Part shown: piece by piece, positions 25,095 through 34,059 of the stretch
Numbering within the stretch: the stretch's first letter is position 1
Layout: every line of letters starts with the position of its first letter
From: Alphaproteobacteria bacterium
Lineage (GTDB): Bacteria; Bacteroidota; Bacteroidia; Bacteroidales; FEN-979
Length of the DNA stretch: 64,000 nucleotides
NCBI GenBank assembly: GCA_009928665.1
Contig: SACF01000010.1
Span: forward strand, 1-64,000
Reading direction: 5' to 3'
Made by a program: the position numbers and the translations under genes
Notes under the pieces: generated by a model
The model's database searches: none
Told to the model about the DNA's origin: nothing
What the model saw: only the letters and a program-made list of their open reading frames with translations

Positions 25095-25349
25095 CAATGG
25101 ACAATTGACAATGGAAAATTGAAAACGATTTGAGGATTTGAGGATTTGAGAATGTGAAAATTTCAAATTATTGCTTTTTTCTCTTTTGCCTATTGCCTGA
25201 TTTGAACTCTGAAACTCTGAAACTCTGAATTGCGAAGCAATCACGAACACCAATGAAAATAAACATTCCTGTGAGTAAACCCTGAAACACTGAAACTCTG
25301 AAACCCTTTGATCTTTGAACTTTGAACTTTATTGCCCTAATCGATTTCA
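25095..25349 (+). repeat. Modular intergenic repeat chain inside the carboxylase operon
   Basis: Directly after the carrier stop: ACAATTGACAATGG words, AAAATTG, then ATTTGAGG three times and AATGTGA (25121-25157, identical to 47973-48009 on the minus strand). Next come GCCTATTGCCTGATT, several CTCTGAAA words (about 25205-25310) and TTTGAACTTTGAACTTT. It separates two genes of one enzyme by 255 nt. I see no terminator or promoter in it. Confidence 0.8.
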
Positions 25350-26879
25350 ATGGAGGAACATTACAGAATTTTTGAAGAAAAAGGTCGCGCCGCAGAAGCC
25401 GGAGGCGGAGCCGAGAAAATTGCAAAGATCCACAAAGCGGGCCGAATGACCGCCCGGGAGCGGATCCAGACGCTGCTGGATGCCCGTACGTTCGTTGAAA
25501 TGGACAAACTGGTCACCCATCGTTGTTCGGATTTCGGGATGGACAAAAACAAAATCCCGGGCGACGGAATGGTGACGGGTTATGGAAAGATTGACGGGAG
25601 GCTGGTGTTTGTTTTTGCCCAGGACTTCACCGTTTTCGGGGGAACCATGAGTCGTGCCAATGCCGATAAAGTGGTCAAGGTTATGGATATGGCCATGCGC
25701 ATGGGGGCGCCGGTGATCGGGTTGAACGACTCTGGCGGCGCCCGGATCCAGGAAGGTGTGGAGAGTCTGGCCGGATATGCCGACATCTTTTACCGGAATG
25801 TGATGGCTTCAGGCGTCATCCCGCAAATCAGCGCCATTCTGGGTCCCTGTGCCGGAGGCGCCGTTTACTCCCCGGCGATGACCGACTTCATCTTCATGGT
25901 CAGGGAATCGGGTTACATGTTCGTAACCGGCCCCGAAGTGATTAAAACAGTCACCCATGAAGAGGTTACCATGGAAGAGCTGGGCGGGGCCATGACCCAC
26001 AATTCAAAAAGCGGGGTGGCTCATTTTGCCGCGGAAAATGATGAACAGGTGGTGCTGATGATCCGCGAACTGATGAGTTTTCTTCCTTCCAACAACATGG
26101 AAGATCCGCCGACCAGTCCCTGCACCGATGATGTCATGCGACAGGATGAACACCTCCAAACCATAGTCCCTGCCGATCCGAATAAGCCTTATAACATGAA
26201 GGAGATCATCACCACGGTGGTTGATAACCATAACTTTTTTGAGGTAATGCCGCACTACGCGCGCAACATCATCACCGGCTTCGCCCGACTGGGAGGTAAA
26301 CCGGTTGGTGTGGTAGCCAATCAACCCGACATTCTGGCCGGCGTGCTTGATATTGATTCATCGGTCAAGGCTGCACGATTTGTCAGATTTTGCGATTGCT
26401 TCAATATTCCGCTGGTAACGTTCGTTGATGTTCCGGGCTTTTTGCCAGGAACCCGGCAGGAATTCGGAGGGATCATCAAACACGGGGCAAAACTGCTTTA
26501 TGCTTTTTCAGAAGCGACGGTTCCCAAAATTACCGTGATCACCCGTAAAGCTTATGGCGGAGCCTATGATGTGATGTCGAGCAAACACATCGGCGGGGAT
26601 GTCAACTATGCGTTCCCCGTGGCCGAAATTGCCGTCATGGGACCCGAAGGGGCTGTCAACATCATCTATAAAGGAAAACTCGGTGAACAAGAACGCACGG
26701 AAGCGGTTTCGGAATACCGGCGTACCTTTGCTAACCCTTATAAAGCGGCTGAACTGGGCTATATCGATGAGATTATCTATCCGCGCCAGACCCGCGCCAA
26801 ACTGATCCAGGCGCTGGAACTGACGCAAAATAAAAGCAAAACAAATCCGGCTAAGAAACACGGGAATATTCCTTTGTGA
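25350..26879 (+). CDS. Acyl-CoA carboxylase carboxyltransferase subunit (propionyl/methylmalonyl-CoA type)
   Basis: 509 aa crotonase-fold carboxyltransferase that moves CO2 from carboxybiotin to an acyl-CoA, or in reverse in methylmalonyl-CoA decarboxylase. Seen: [19 protein letters not shown] start, [20 protein letters not shown] (first oxyanion region), [22 protein letters not shown], and the second half with [47 protein letters not shown]. Length and motifs match PccB/MmdA. In anaerobic Bacteroidota this set serves the succinate-propionate route or propionate assimilation; which direction is used cannot be told here. No membrane (oxaloacetate-decarboxylase-beta-type) subunit is adjacent. 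Confidence 0.93.
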   Translation: MEEHYRIFEEKGRAAEAGGGAEKIAKIHKAGRMTARERIQTLLDARTFVEMDKLVTHRCSDFGMDKNKIPGDGMVTGYGKIDGRLVFVFAQDFTVFGGTMSRANADKVVKVMDMAMRMGAPVIGLNDSGGARIQEGVESLAGYADIFYRNVMASGVIPQISAILGPCAGGAVYSPAMTDFIFMVRESGYMFVTGPEVIKTVTHEEVTMEELGGAMTHNSKSGVAHFAAENDEQVVLMIRELMSFLPSNNMEDPPTSPCTDDVMRQDEHLQTIVPADPNKPYNMKEIITTVVDNHNFFEVMPHYARNIITGFARLGGKPVGVVANQPDILAGVLDIDSSVKAARFVRFCDCFNIPLVTFVDVPGFLPGTRQEFGGIIKHGAKLLYAFSEATVPKITVITRKAYGGAYDVMSSKHIGGDVNYAFPVAEIAVMGPEGAVNIIYKGKLGEQERTEAVSEYRRTFANPYKAAELGYIDEIIYPRQTRAKLIQALELTQNKSKTNPAKKHGNIPL

Positions 26880-26974
26880 GGGGGAAATGATGCTAATTCA
26901 AAATTCAAAATGCAAATGTCAAAATTTAACCCTGTTCTGAACTTTGAATTCTTTTCATTTTCTAAATTTCATCG
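26880..26974 (+). repeat. Short repeat-like spacer
   Basis: Contains AATTCAAAATTCAAAATGC, AAATGTCAAAATTTAA and CTGAACTTTGAATTC, of the same word type as the larger repeat chains, but weaker. Confidence 0.45.
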
Positions 26975-27526
26975 ATGATGGGAAAATTGAGGGTAACAAC
27001 AAGAAATTTCCTACTTTTACTTTATATCTGTGTCCTTATGATTGGATTTTTATCCTGTTCTACCATACCCGACGGCGTGACGGCTGTCCGCCCTTTTAAT
27101 AAAGAAAAGTATCTTGGCAAATGGTATGAGATTGCCCGGCTGGACTTTAAATATGAGCGGGGTTTGAATAATACAACTGCTGAATATTCCTTAAATCCGG
27201 ATGGAACCATTAAGGTTATCAACAGCGGATATAACCCCAAAAAGGGAGAATGGAAACAAGCAAACGGGAAGGCAAAATTTGTCGGCAATGATAATATTGG
27301 AATGCTTAAAGTCTCATTTTTCGGTCCTTTTTATTCAGGATATAATGTAATTGCAATCGATCCGGATTACCGCTACGCGTTGGTTGCCGGGGCAAGTTTA
27401 AAGTTACTGTGGATTCTTTCCCGGGAAACGCATATACCGGACGAGATAATAAGTAACTACCTGAAAATTGCAAAGGAATGTGGTTACAAAACCTCAGATC
27501 TTCTGTGGATTGTCCATGACAAATAA
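26975..27526 (+). CDS. blc: Lipocalin-family outer-membrane lipoprotein (Blc-like)
   Basis: A lipoprotein signal (LLLLYICVLMIGFLSC) precedes a bacterial lipocalin domain. VRPFNKEKYLGKWYEIARLDFKYERGL carries the GxWYEIA motif, and YNVIAIDPDYRYALVAGAS and LWILSRE match the later lipocalin motifs. 183 aa is typical for Blc. Probably binds lysophospholipids or fatty acids at the outer membrane. An alternative start is the second of the two adjacent Met codons. Confidence 0.9.
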   Translation: MMGKLRVTTRNFLLLLYICVLMIGFLSCSTIPDGVTAVRPFNKEKYLGKWYEIARLDFKYERGLNNTTAEYSLNPDGTIKVINSGYNPKKGEWKQANGKAKFVGNDNIGMLKVSFFGPFYSGYNVIAIDPDYRYALVAGASLKLLWILSRETHIPDEIISNYLKIAKECGYKTSDLLWIVHDK

Positions 27527-27554
27527 AACCAGCCCCCACAAACCACCCTCAAAG

Positions 27555-27625
27555 ATTTATTAAAAAGAAAGCCTGTAATAATTTCATTCACTCATTCACT
27601 CAATCACTCAATGATTGGTGCGACC
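27555..27625. repeat. Short repeat spacer between convergent genes
   Basis: TTCATTCACTCATTCACTC and CAATCACTCAATGATTGG at 27583-27616. Read on the minus strand this follows the PP2C stop as ATTGAGTGA/ATGAGTGA words, like those after the LOG stop near 3320. Confidence 0.55.
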
Positions 27626-27630
27626 CTTTT

Positions 27631-29640
27631 TCACCAGGGCAGTCCGATCCGGAAGCATCCGCGGGCATCGGGAAGGGGGCAGGTGATGTCGATGACGGGC
27701 TGGTTGCGGTAGGTAACAAACCGGGGCGTCAGTTGGGGATTACTGCATGGCGGTTGACCATTGAGCAGCGTCAGTGACCCCATCTCCGGGTTAAATCCAA
27801 GCGGATTTTCCACTACGGCTCCTTCAGGGTCATAGGTCAAAACATAAAACACATTTTTTTCAACCATCCGGACCAGGAATGCGGCATCAAAATACTTACC
27901 TGCAATAATGGCAAGCCCGGAGGAAAAGAAATGCACGGCGCTTTTCGATATGTATTCGATACTGTCGGTCGAACCTTCCATATCGCGTTCATACCGGAGG
28001 GTTAAAAATTTATTGGAGTCGGTTGCACTGATAATAAGTCCGGGTTGAACGAGCGCTACCTGTGGAGGGGTGCCCTTTTCAATAAGATTTTCCTTTTGCA
28101 GATCTGCCCATGAAACGATCCGGATATCGGTCAGGTAGGAGGGCCGGATATTCCTGAGATCGGCAATAACTGCCTTCAGATATTGGAAGTTGAATCCCTG
28201 GGTCAGAATGTGGGACAAGACCAACAGGTACTTTTCTCTTGATGCATTCACACTCTCAGGAGAAAAAAGGAGGCTTCTCCCGTCAACAGAGGTTGTGCCA
28301 TTGGTAGCGACCACGGGTTTGCCGTCGTACAGTATGCGCTGCCCCGACTGGATTTCCTCTTTTTTAAACGGGCTGATATCGAAAATGCTTAAAATAGCCA
28401 ATCCTGAAAGGGCAACAAGGATAACCAGCCCGATGAGGTTCAGGGTCCTGTTGCGAAAAGAATGGGCGGGTTTTTGGGGTACGTCTGTTACAGTCTGCAG
28501 CGGAGGCGACTGTTTTACCTGATCCTTTGAGGGATCCTCCGCTTTCGATGCTTTTATTTTTCCGTAATAGAGCGCCAGGGGATCAGGCGGAGGCGGACTT
28601 TTTACAGGCGGCGATTTGGGGACAGCAGGAGAACCGGAATAGAAATAGGGGATCCCGGTGGGATTGGGCCGCTCTGACTTCGTCGGCGAACCTGCCGGGG
28701 AATGGCCGGTACGAGGGATGGCTCCGGGGATGCGGGGCGAAAGGGGCGGTCTGTTCCCGGGATCCGGAATTCCTTTTTTTTCCAGTGGTGGCTTCAGGTC
28801 TGGAACCCGAACAGGTGGAACATTATCTGTTGCGGGAGGAGCTTTTTTTACCGGGACCGGCGGCTTTTCGGGAGCTGTGAAGTTGCGCCGTGCGAGGATC
28901 ACCGTGATATTATCGGTTGAACCTTTTTCAGTCGCATACCTGATCAGGTTGGAGACTGCTTCCGGCAGGCTCTTTGAAATTCTTACCTGGGCGGCCATAA
29001 ACTCCGGTTCGCGGGAACTTTTATCAAGGATTAATCCGTCGGTACACAAGAGCAGCGTTTCACCTTCGTGAAGCGTAAACAAATCTTCGCCCACAGGAAA
29101 AATATCGGGCCGGTCGGTCTGCCCGTTAACCACCCGGGTCAGAATGTTGCCATAGCGCTGACTGAATTCGAGGGAAACGCGTTCATGATATTTTTGCTCA
29201 AATTCACCGATATAGGTGTGATCGGTGGTCATCTGCCGGCTGTAATCGGGCCCGATAAGATAAACCCGGCTGTCGCCGATGTTCCCGATGACATAGGAAT
29301 CCTCACAGATCAGAATCGCTGAAAGCGTGGTTCCCATTCCCCGGAAGGTATCATCGTCCATGACCCGCTTCCGGATGGTGTACTGTGCAAGCTCAAAACA
29401 TTCGGATAGGATCTTCCGGAGGTTTTCAATTTTCAGGGTGTCGGGATGGAGCCGGGTCAGATATTGCTGGATGGCTTCCAGTGCCGCGTTGCTTGCGACT
29501 TCCCCATGCGGTTGCCCCCCCAGTCCGTCGGCGACCGCAAGAAACAATCCACGATCGCACAGTTCCTTCACCAGGAAGGCATCCTCATTGTTAGCCCGAA
29601 GGCCTGTGGTTGAGTGATGTGCAGTCGTAAACCGGTCCAT
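27631..29640 (-). CDS. Transmembrane PP2C-family protein phosphatase
   Basis: 669 aa. An N-terminal PP2C (SpoIIE/Stp-like) phosphatase domain, residues about 1-250, carries metal-binding motifs NNEDAFLV, LAVADGLGGQPHGEVAS, GNIGDSRVYLI, LLCTDGL and STDNITVILA. Then come a Pro-rich linker of about 130 residues (PPVPVKKAPP, PPVKSPPPPDP), one TM helix (about 400-420, IGLVILVALSGLAILSIF) and a C-terminal extracytoplasmic domain of about 240 residues that I do not recognise. The layout suggests dephosphorylation of Ser/Thr-phosphoproteins in the cytoplasm, controlled by an envelope-side domain. No kinase is adjacent. It diverges from the papain-like gene. Confidence 0.85.
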   Translation of the reverse strand: MDRFTTAHHSTTGLRANNEDAFLVKELCDRGLFLAVADGLGGQPHGEVASNAALEAIQQYLTRLHPDTLKIENLRKILSECFELAQYTIRKRVMDDDTFRGMGTTLSAILICEDSYVIGNIGDSRVYLIGPDYSRQMTTDHTYIGEFEQKYHERVSLEFSQRYGNILTRVVNGQTDRPDIFPVGEDLFTLHEGETLLLCTDGLILDKSSREPEFMAAQVRISKSLPEAVSNLIRYATEKGSTDNITVILARRNFTAPEKPPVPVKKAPPATDNVPPVRVPDLKPPLEKKGIPDPGNRPPLSPRIPGAIPRTGHSPAGSPTKSERPNPTGIPYFYSGSPAVPKSPPVKSPPPPDPLALYYGKIKASKAEDPSKDQVKQSPPLQTVTDVPQKPAHSFRNRTLNLIGLVILVALSGLAILSIFDISPFKKEEIQSGQRILYDGKPVVATNGTTSVDGRSLLFSPESVNASREKYLLVLSHILTQGFNFQYLKAVIADLRNIRPSYLTDIRIVSWADLQKENLIEKGTPPQVALVQPGLIISATDSNKFLTLRYERDMEGSTDSIEYISKSAVHFFSSGLAIIAGKYFDAAFLVRMVEKNVFYVLTYDPEGAVVENPLGFNPEMGSLTLLNGQPPCSNPQLTPRFVTYRNQPVIDITCPLPDARGCFRIGLPW

Positions 29641-29674
29641 GGGTGTGAATTAAAAAGAGAATTTCACCGATGTT

Positions 29675-29682
29675 CAAAAATA
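29675..29682 (-). promoter_or_regulatory. Putative -7 box for the PP2C gene (TATTTTTG)
   Basis: Exact consensus on the minus strand, 34 nt upstream of ATG 29640. It lies 14 nt from the plus-strand box at 29697, so the two divergent promoters would overlap. Confidence 0.45.
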
Positions 29683-29696
29683 CATTCTTTTCGCTA

Positions 29697-29704
29697 TACC
29701 TTTG
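29697..29704 (+). promoter_or_regulatory. Putative -7 box for the papain-like gene (TACCTTTG)
   Basis: Exact consensus, about 120 nt upstream of the chosen ATG 29827; -33 not clear. Confidence 0.45.
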
Positions 29705-29826
29705 CAGAACTCAGGCAACTATTTTAAACCGGTACTGGTCTTATAATCTACCGGAAAAAATCTTAGAGTTATCAGGTGATACCGGACCCGGAAATCGGAC
29801 TTTTCATAATTCGTCATGGCCAATTC

Positions 29827-32800
29827 ATGAGAAACCATATTAAAATGAACCTCGACAGGAACCTCAACACGGCTCAGTTATTACTACTCCTGATGCTCCT
29901 CGCATTCGGGGGCAATCTCACCGGACAGGTGGTGACCGACCGCGAAAGCGATTGGGTATATCCCGCTGAAGCAAGGAGACGCGATTCAATTACCGCCATG
30001 AAAATCCCTGTGCTGACTTTACCCGAAAAGTACAGCAACAGATCACTACCGGCTGTTGTTGATAATTCTCAGCTAATCTACTGGCCGGGTATACGCGATC
30101 AGCATCTGTTCTACAGTTGCCAGCAGCATTGCGGGGTTTCGTATGTTTTTGGTTACGAGATCAACCGCTTGCGCGACCAGCACGGCTGGTACTGGGAAAA
30201 CAGTTATCCCCCGCATTACACCTGGAATTTTATGAACAGCGGTGAACAGTACCAGGGTGTTTCATTCCTGCAAAGCTTCGAGGTTATCCGGCAACAGGGT
30301 CATATGACGGAGCCCGACTATTGGCTCGACACATTGTTGACTGAGCTGGGCTGGCCTTCGGGGTATGAAAAATATTACCGGGGGATGTTCAATCATCTCA
30401 AATCAGTTTCCGGTATTAAAGTGAACAGTGCGGAGGGAATTAACACACTCAGGAATTACCTTTTTGATCATCTCGATGGATCGGCGACCGGGGGAGTGGG
30501 ATGCTTTTCAACAAGCAGCGCCACCTTGAATAACATGCCGGTATTTGCACCGGGAACACCCGAGGAGGGGAAGCATTTAGTGACCAGCTGGTATGCAGAC
30601 CCAACCCACGGGATGGCCATCGTCGGTTACAACGATTCAGTGCGTTTCGACATTAATCAGGATGGAAAATATACCAACGATCTTGACATCACCGGAGATG
30701 GAATTGTGGATGCCCGCGATTGGGAATTCGGTGCCTTTAAGATTGCTAACTCTTACGGAACCTGGTGGTGCGACGTCGGTTACGTGTACGCGATGTATCG
30801 TTCCTTTGCGATGACTTATGAAAACGGGGGCATATGGAATAATACCGTTTTTGTAATGGATGCCGACACCGCTTACAAACCCCTCCTTACCGCGAAAATC
30901 AATCTGACTTATAACCTGCGGAAAAGGATCCGGATCCTTGCAGGTGTGAGCCTGGATACCCTGCATAATCTACCGGAACACCTGATCGATTTTCCTATTT
31001 TCAGCTTCCAGGGCGGCGATCATTACATGCAGGGTATAGATACACTTCCCGAACATAAAAACATTGAAATCGGATTTGATGTGACCTCCCTCCTAAACTT
31101 CGTGCCGGAAGGCGCCACTGCCCGCTACTTCATCCTGGTCGAAGAGCGGGATCCCGAACACATCGGAATCGGTAAGATAAACAATGTAACCTTTCTCAAT
31201 TACCACGACGGGGTCACATCTTACCCGGCAGGCCCGGTCGAAACGCCCATCACCGATAACGGGCTGACCGCGGTTTCGGTCGTGGCTGTGATGAACAAAC
31301 CCCATCTGGCTATCACTACCCGTGAATTGCCGCCGGTTTCGGGTCCGTTGCCCTACCAGGCCCAACTCCAGGCTGCCGGGGGAACCGTTCCGTACCATTG
31401 GTACTGCGACTTGCCCTGGTCGGTACAGGCCGTCAGTAAACCCATGCCCACCATCACCGGTACCTCCGTCCACCACCATTATGAATTCAGATCCTTTGAA
31501 ACGGTGCCCCTTCCTTTTTCATTTCCTTTTTACGGCAGAAATTACGACACCCTGTACATCAATCATTACGGGTTTGTCACTTTTGAACCCTCGTTCCTGC
31601 CCGGACTTTACGTGACTGAGGAACTGAATATGATGCGGACCTTTCCGCTGATAGCTCCGGCCTTCAGTCAGAACTTTACTTACCAGGATAATAAAAACGA
31701 CGGAATCTGGTACGTTGCCGATTCCAGCCATGCGGTCATACGCTGGAAAGTCTCGGTTGAAGGATATGTCACCACAACGGTTGATGATTTTGCCCTGATA
31801 TTGTACGCTGATGGCCATTTTGAATTCTGTTACGGTACCATGGATAATCAGAATGTCATTCTGAGCGCCTATCATGGCGTATCCGGAGGCGATGACCGGC
31901 GGTATGATTTGCATACCCGGTGGGATGCAAATGAACTTTCAGGGAAAAGCTATGCTTACCGCCCCTTGAAACTTCCCGACGGGTTGACCCTTTCGTCAGG
32001 CGGTTTGCTGACCATAACACAACCGGATTTGCAACAGATTGCCGATATTCCCATCACCGTGGAGGATGCCGGAAAGATTACGGCCACCACTACCCTGATG
32101 CTGTCGGGGGGACTGTCAATCGGTCACAAAGTGAAATCAGGCGACATCGACCGGTATCATTACGGGGAACCGGCGAACTTGAAGCTGGAGATCAAAAACA
32201 GCGGACCGTCGCCGGTTTTGAACCTCGACCTGACCCTGAGTTCATCCGATACCCTTTCGGCGGTCACCGAAACCGGGTATCACATCGACCGGATAGATGC
32301 CGGAGATTCAGTAACCGTACCTTCTGCATTCGCCTTCACGTTGCTTCATCCACAGCCCAACGGGCAGCCGGCGACCTTTCGTATAAACGCAATTTCGGGT
32401 CCTGAAAAATGGGAGAAATCTATAACGTTAAAAGTCGCCGCGATGGAAATGGTAATCGGTCAGCCTTGTATCCGCGATGGCGCCGACAACTTGCTGGAAC
32501 CCGGCGAGGTAGCAGAACTGGTGATTCCGCTGGAAAATACGGGGACGCTTTCCTGTATCCATGCCGACCTGGATCTCGTCTGCTCTGATTCCCTGATCAG
32601 CTTCATCACTCTGCCATCCTTTCATCTGGAACGGTTAGACCCCGCTACCCGTCAATACTTCAGTGTGCTGTTAAAAGCATCACGCAGCGCCGGTTATGGT
32701 CATACATCAAAGATTCAGGTGAACCTTACCGATCAAACCGACCTGAATCTGTCGCGGGAGGATGACCTGGTCATCGGCCGGATCCCGGTGGCTGTTGTCG

Positions 32801-33921
32801 ATCTGTCGCGTAAGACCGATTCGAAAATGGCTATGATCGAAGCGCTCGACAGTCTGGCTGTTCCGTATGATACCATCCGTGAAATACCCTTCGATTACGA
32901 CCGGTATCAAAGCATTTTCCTGATCCTTGGGTCCTACCAGACTTCCCATACCCTTACCGTTTATGAGGCGGGCACGCTGGTTCCCTATCTGATGAAGAAT
33001 GGAAATTTATACATGGAGGGATACAACACCTGGCATAACCTCAACAATACTCCCCTGCATCCCTGGTTCAGGTATTCCTCCAAAAGCGCCCCGGTCTATT
33101 TCCTGCCTGAAGTCAACGGAGTGACCGGTACCTATACCGATTCACTTTCGTTTACAAACATCGGGGATTTGGGATTCGCTTTTTACCACTTCAACCCGAT
33201 TCCGCCGGCCATAACCACCCTGGCGAATACCGATGATCCCCCGAAGTGCCTCGAAGTTTCGTATGACGCCATGGATTATAAGACCATCGGAACCCTGACG
33301 GAATTCGGCGCAATTACAGGAAATAATGATCGTTCAACCCATAAAAACCTGATGAAGAAATACCTTGACTTCTTCGGAATCAGCACCGGTGGCCCCCATA
33401 CACTTTTTCACGCGAATCAGACGGTCATCTGTAACGACCGTGAAATCCGTTTTACCGACGATTCCTTCGATGGAATACAGTCAAGGATCTGGGAATTTCC
33501 GGGCGGATCCCCTGCAACGAGCCAGGATAGCTGCCCGGTGGTGCGCTACCCCTTCCCGGGAACCTATGATGTAAGCCTTACGGTCGATGATGGAACCATT
33601 CCAAGGACTTTGTTTAAGAAGGCTTATATTTCCGTGAATAATTGTTCCGGTCTGGAATCGCCCATAGCCGACCATCCTTTCAGGATCTATCCAAATCCCG
33701 CACACGACCGGATCACGGTGGCGCCCCTCTCGGATATAACCGGAAATCTGAATATAAAGATATTCAATACACAGGGAGTTCTGGTGAAGGTATTTGAAAC
33801 GTATTGTGCCGGAAATGGCAGTGGTTTTGAAATGGACCTTGGAACGCTCCGATCGGGTTGTTACTTCGTCAGGATCGTGTCGGAAAACACAACCTCCGTG
33901 ACGCGGGTCATCATTCTGTAA
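29827..33921 (+). CDS. Giant papain-like (C1-type) secreted protein with PKD and T9SS sorting domains
   Basis: About 1364 aa. I start at ATG 29827 (ATG 29845 also possible); the upstream GTG reading precedes the signal peptide (LLLLLMLLAFGGNLTGQ). The N-terminal papain-like domain has YSCQQHCGVSYVFGYEINR (Cys98, Cys102), His261 in THGMAIVGYN, and Asn308 in KIANSYGTWW. Between His and Asn, residues 275-300 hold two Asp/Asn/Gly-rich EF-hand-like loops (DINQDG, DITGDG). Later regions: an all-beta segment (FPFYGRNYDTLYINHYGFVTF), CARDB-like repeats, a middle region with a flavodoxin- or gingipain-like fold possibility (YDTIREIPFDYDRYQSIF), PKD (SRIWEFPGGSPA) and Por CTD (RIYPNPAHDRITV). Probably a secreted peptidase. 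Confidence 0.82.
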   Translation: MRNHIKMNLDRNLNTAQLLLLLMLLAFGGNLTGQVVTDRESDWVYPAEARRRDSITAMKIPVLTLPEKYSNRSLPAVVDNSQLIYWPGIRDQHLFYSCQQHCGVSYVFGYEINRLRDQHGWYWENSYPPHYTWNFMNSGEQYQGVSFLQSFEVIRQQGHMTEPDYWLDTLLTELGWPSGYEKYYRGMFNHLKSVSGIKVNSAEGINTLRNYLFDHLDGSATGGVGCFSTSSATLNNMPVFAPGTPEEGKHLVTSWYADPTHGMAIVGYNDSVRFDINQDGKYTNDLDITGDGIVDARDWEFGAFKIANSYGTWWCDVGYVYAMYRSFAMTYENGGIWNNTVFVMDADTAYKPLLTAKINLTYNLRKRIRILAGVSLDTLHNLPEHLIDFPIFSFQGGDHYMQGIDTLPEHKNIEIGFDVTSLLNFVPEGATARYFILVEERDPEHIGIGKINNVTFLNYHDGVTSYPAGPVETPITDNGLTAVSVVAVMNKPHLAITTRELPPVSGPLPYQAQLQAAGGTVPYHWYCDLPWSVQAVSKPMPTITGTSVHHHYEFRSFETVPLPFSFPFYGRNYDTLYINHYGFVTFEPSFLPGLYVTEELNMMRTFPLIAPAFSQNFTYQDNKNDGIWYVADSSHAVIRWKVSVEGYVTTTVDDFALILYADGHFEFCYGTMDNQNVILSAYHGVSGGDDRRYDLHTRWDANELSGKSYAYRPLKLPDGLTLSSGGLLTITQPDLQQIADIPITVEDAGKITATTTLMLSGGLSIGHKVKSGDIDRYHYGEPANLKLEIKNSGPSPVLNLDLTLSSSDTLSAVTETGYHIDRIDAGDSVTVPSAFAFTLLHPQPNGQPATFRINAISGPEKWEKSITLKVAAMEMVIGQPCIRDGADNLLEPGEVAELVIPLENTGTLSCIHADLDLVCSDSLISFITLPSFHLERLDPATRQYFSVLLKASRSAGYGHTSKIQVNLTDQTDLNLSREDDLVIGRIPVAVVDLSRKTDSKMAMIEALDSLAVPYDTIREIPFDYDRYQSIFLILGSYQTSHTLTVYEAGTLVPYLMKNGNLYMEGYNTWHNLNNTPLHPWFRYSSKSAPVYFLPEVNGVTGTYTDSLSFTNIGDLGFAFYHFNPIPPAITTLANTDDPPKCLEVSYDAMDYKTIGTLTEFGAITGNNDRSTHKNLMKKYLDFFGISTGGPHTLFHANQTVICNDREIRFTDDSFDGIQSRIWEFPGGSPATSQDSCPVVRYPFPGTYDVSLTVDDGTIPRTLFKKAYISVNNCSGLESPIADHPFRIYPNPAHDRITVAPLSDITGNLNIKIFNTQGVLVKVFETYCAGNGSGFEMDLGTLRSGCYFVRIVSENTTSVTRVIIL

Positions 33922-33933
33922 TAATCGCTGATA

Positions 33934-33950
33934 CTGCTGTTTTTCAGCAG
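33934..33950 (+). terminator. Small hairpin after the papain-like gene
   Basis: CTGCTG (33934-33939), loop TTTTT, CAGCAG (33945-33950). There is no T-run after the stem, so terminator function is uncertain. Confidence 0.35.
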
Positions 33951-34006
33951 GATCCCGGAATTCACTGAAAGATTCACAACGTGAGACCTTTTGAGACTGG
34001 CCATGG

Positions 34007-34039
34007 TTTGTTATCTCATCCAAACTATTCCTATCTTTG
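34007..34039 (+). promoter_or_regulatory. Promoter of the M20D-TPR-rsmA-TMTC operon
   Basis: TTTG 34007-34010, 21-nt spacer, TATCTTTG 34032-34039, then 20 nt to ATG 34060. The promoter lies inside the upstream in-frame extension, which supports 34060 as the true start. Confidence 0.65.
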
Positions 34040-34059
34040 ACAGGCTTTTATCAAGGATC

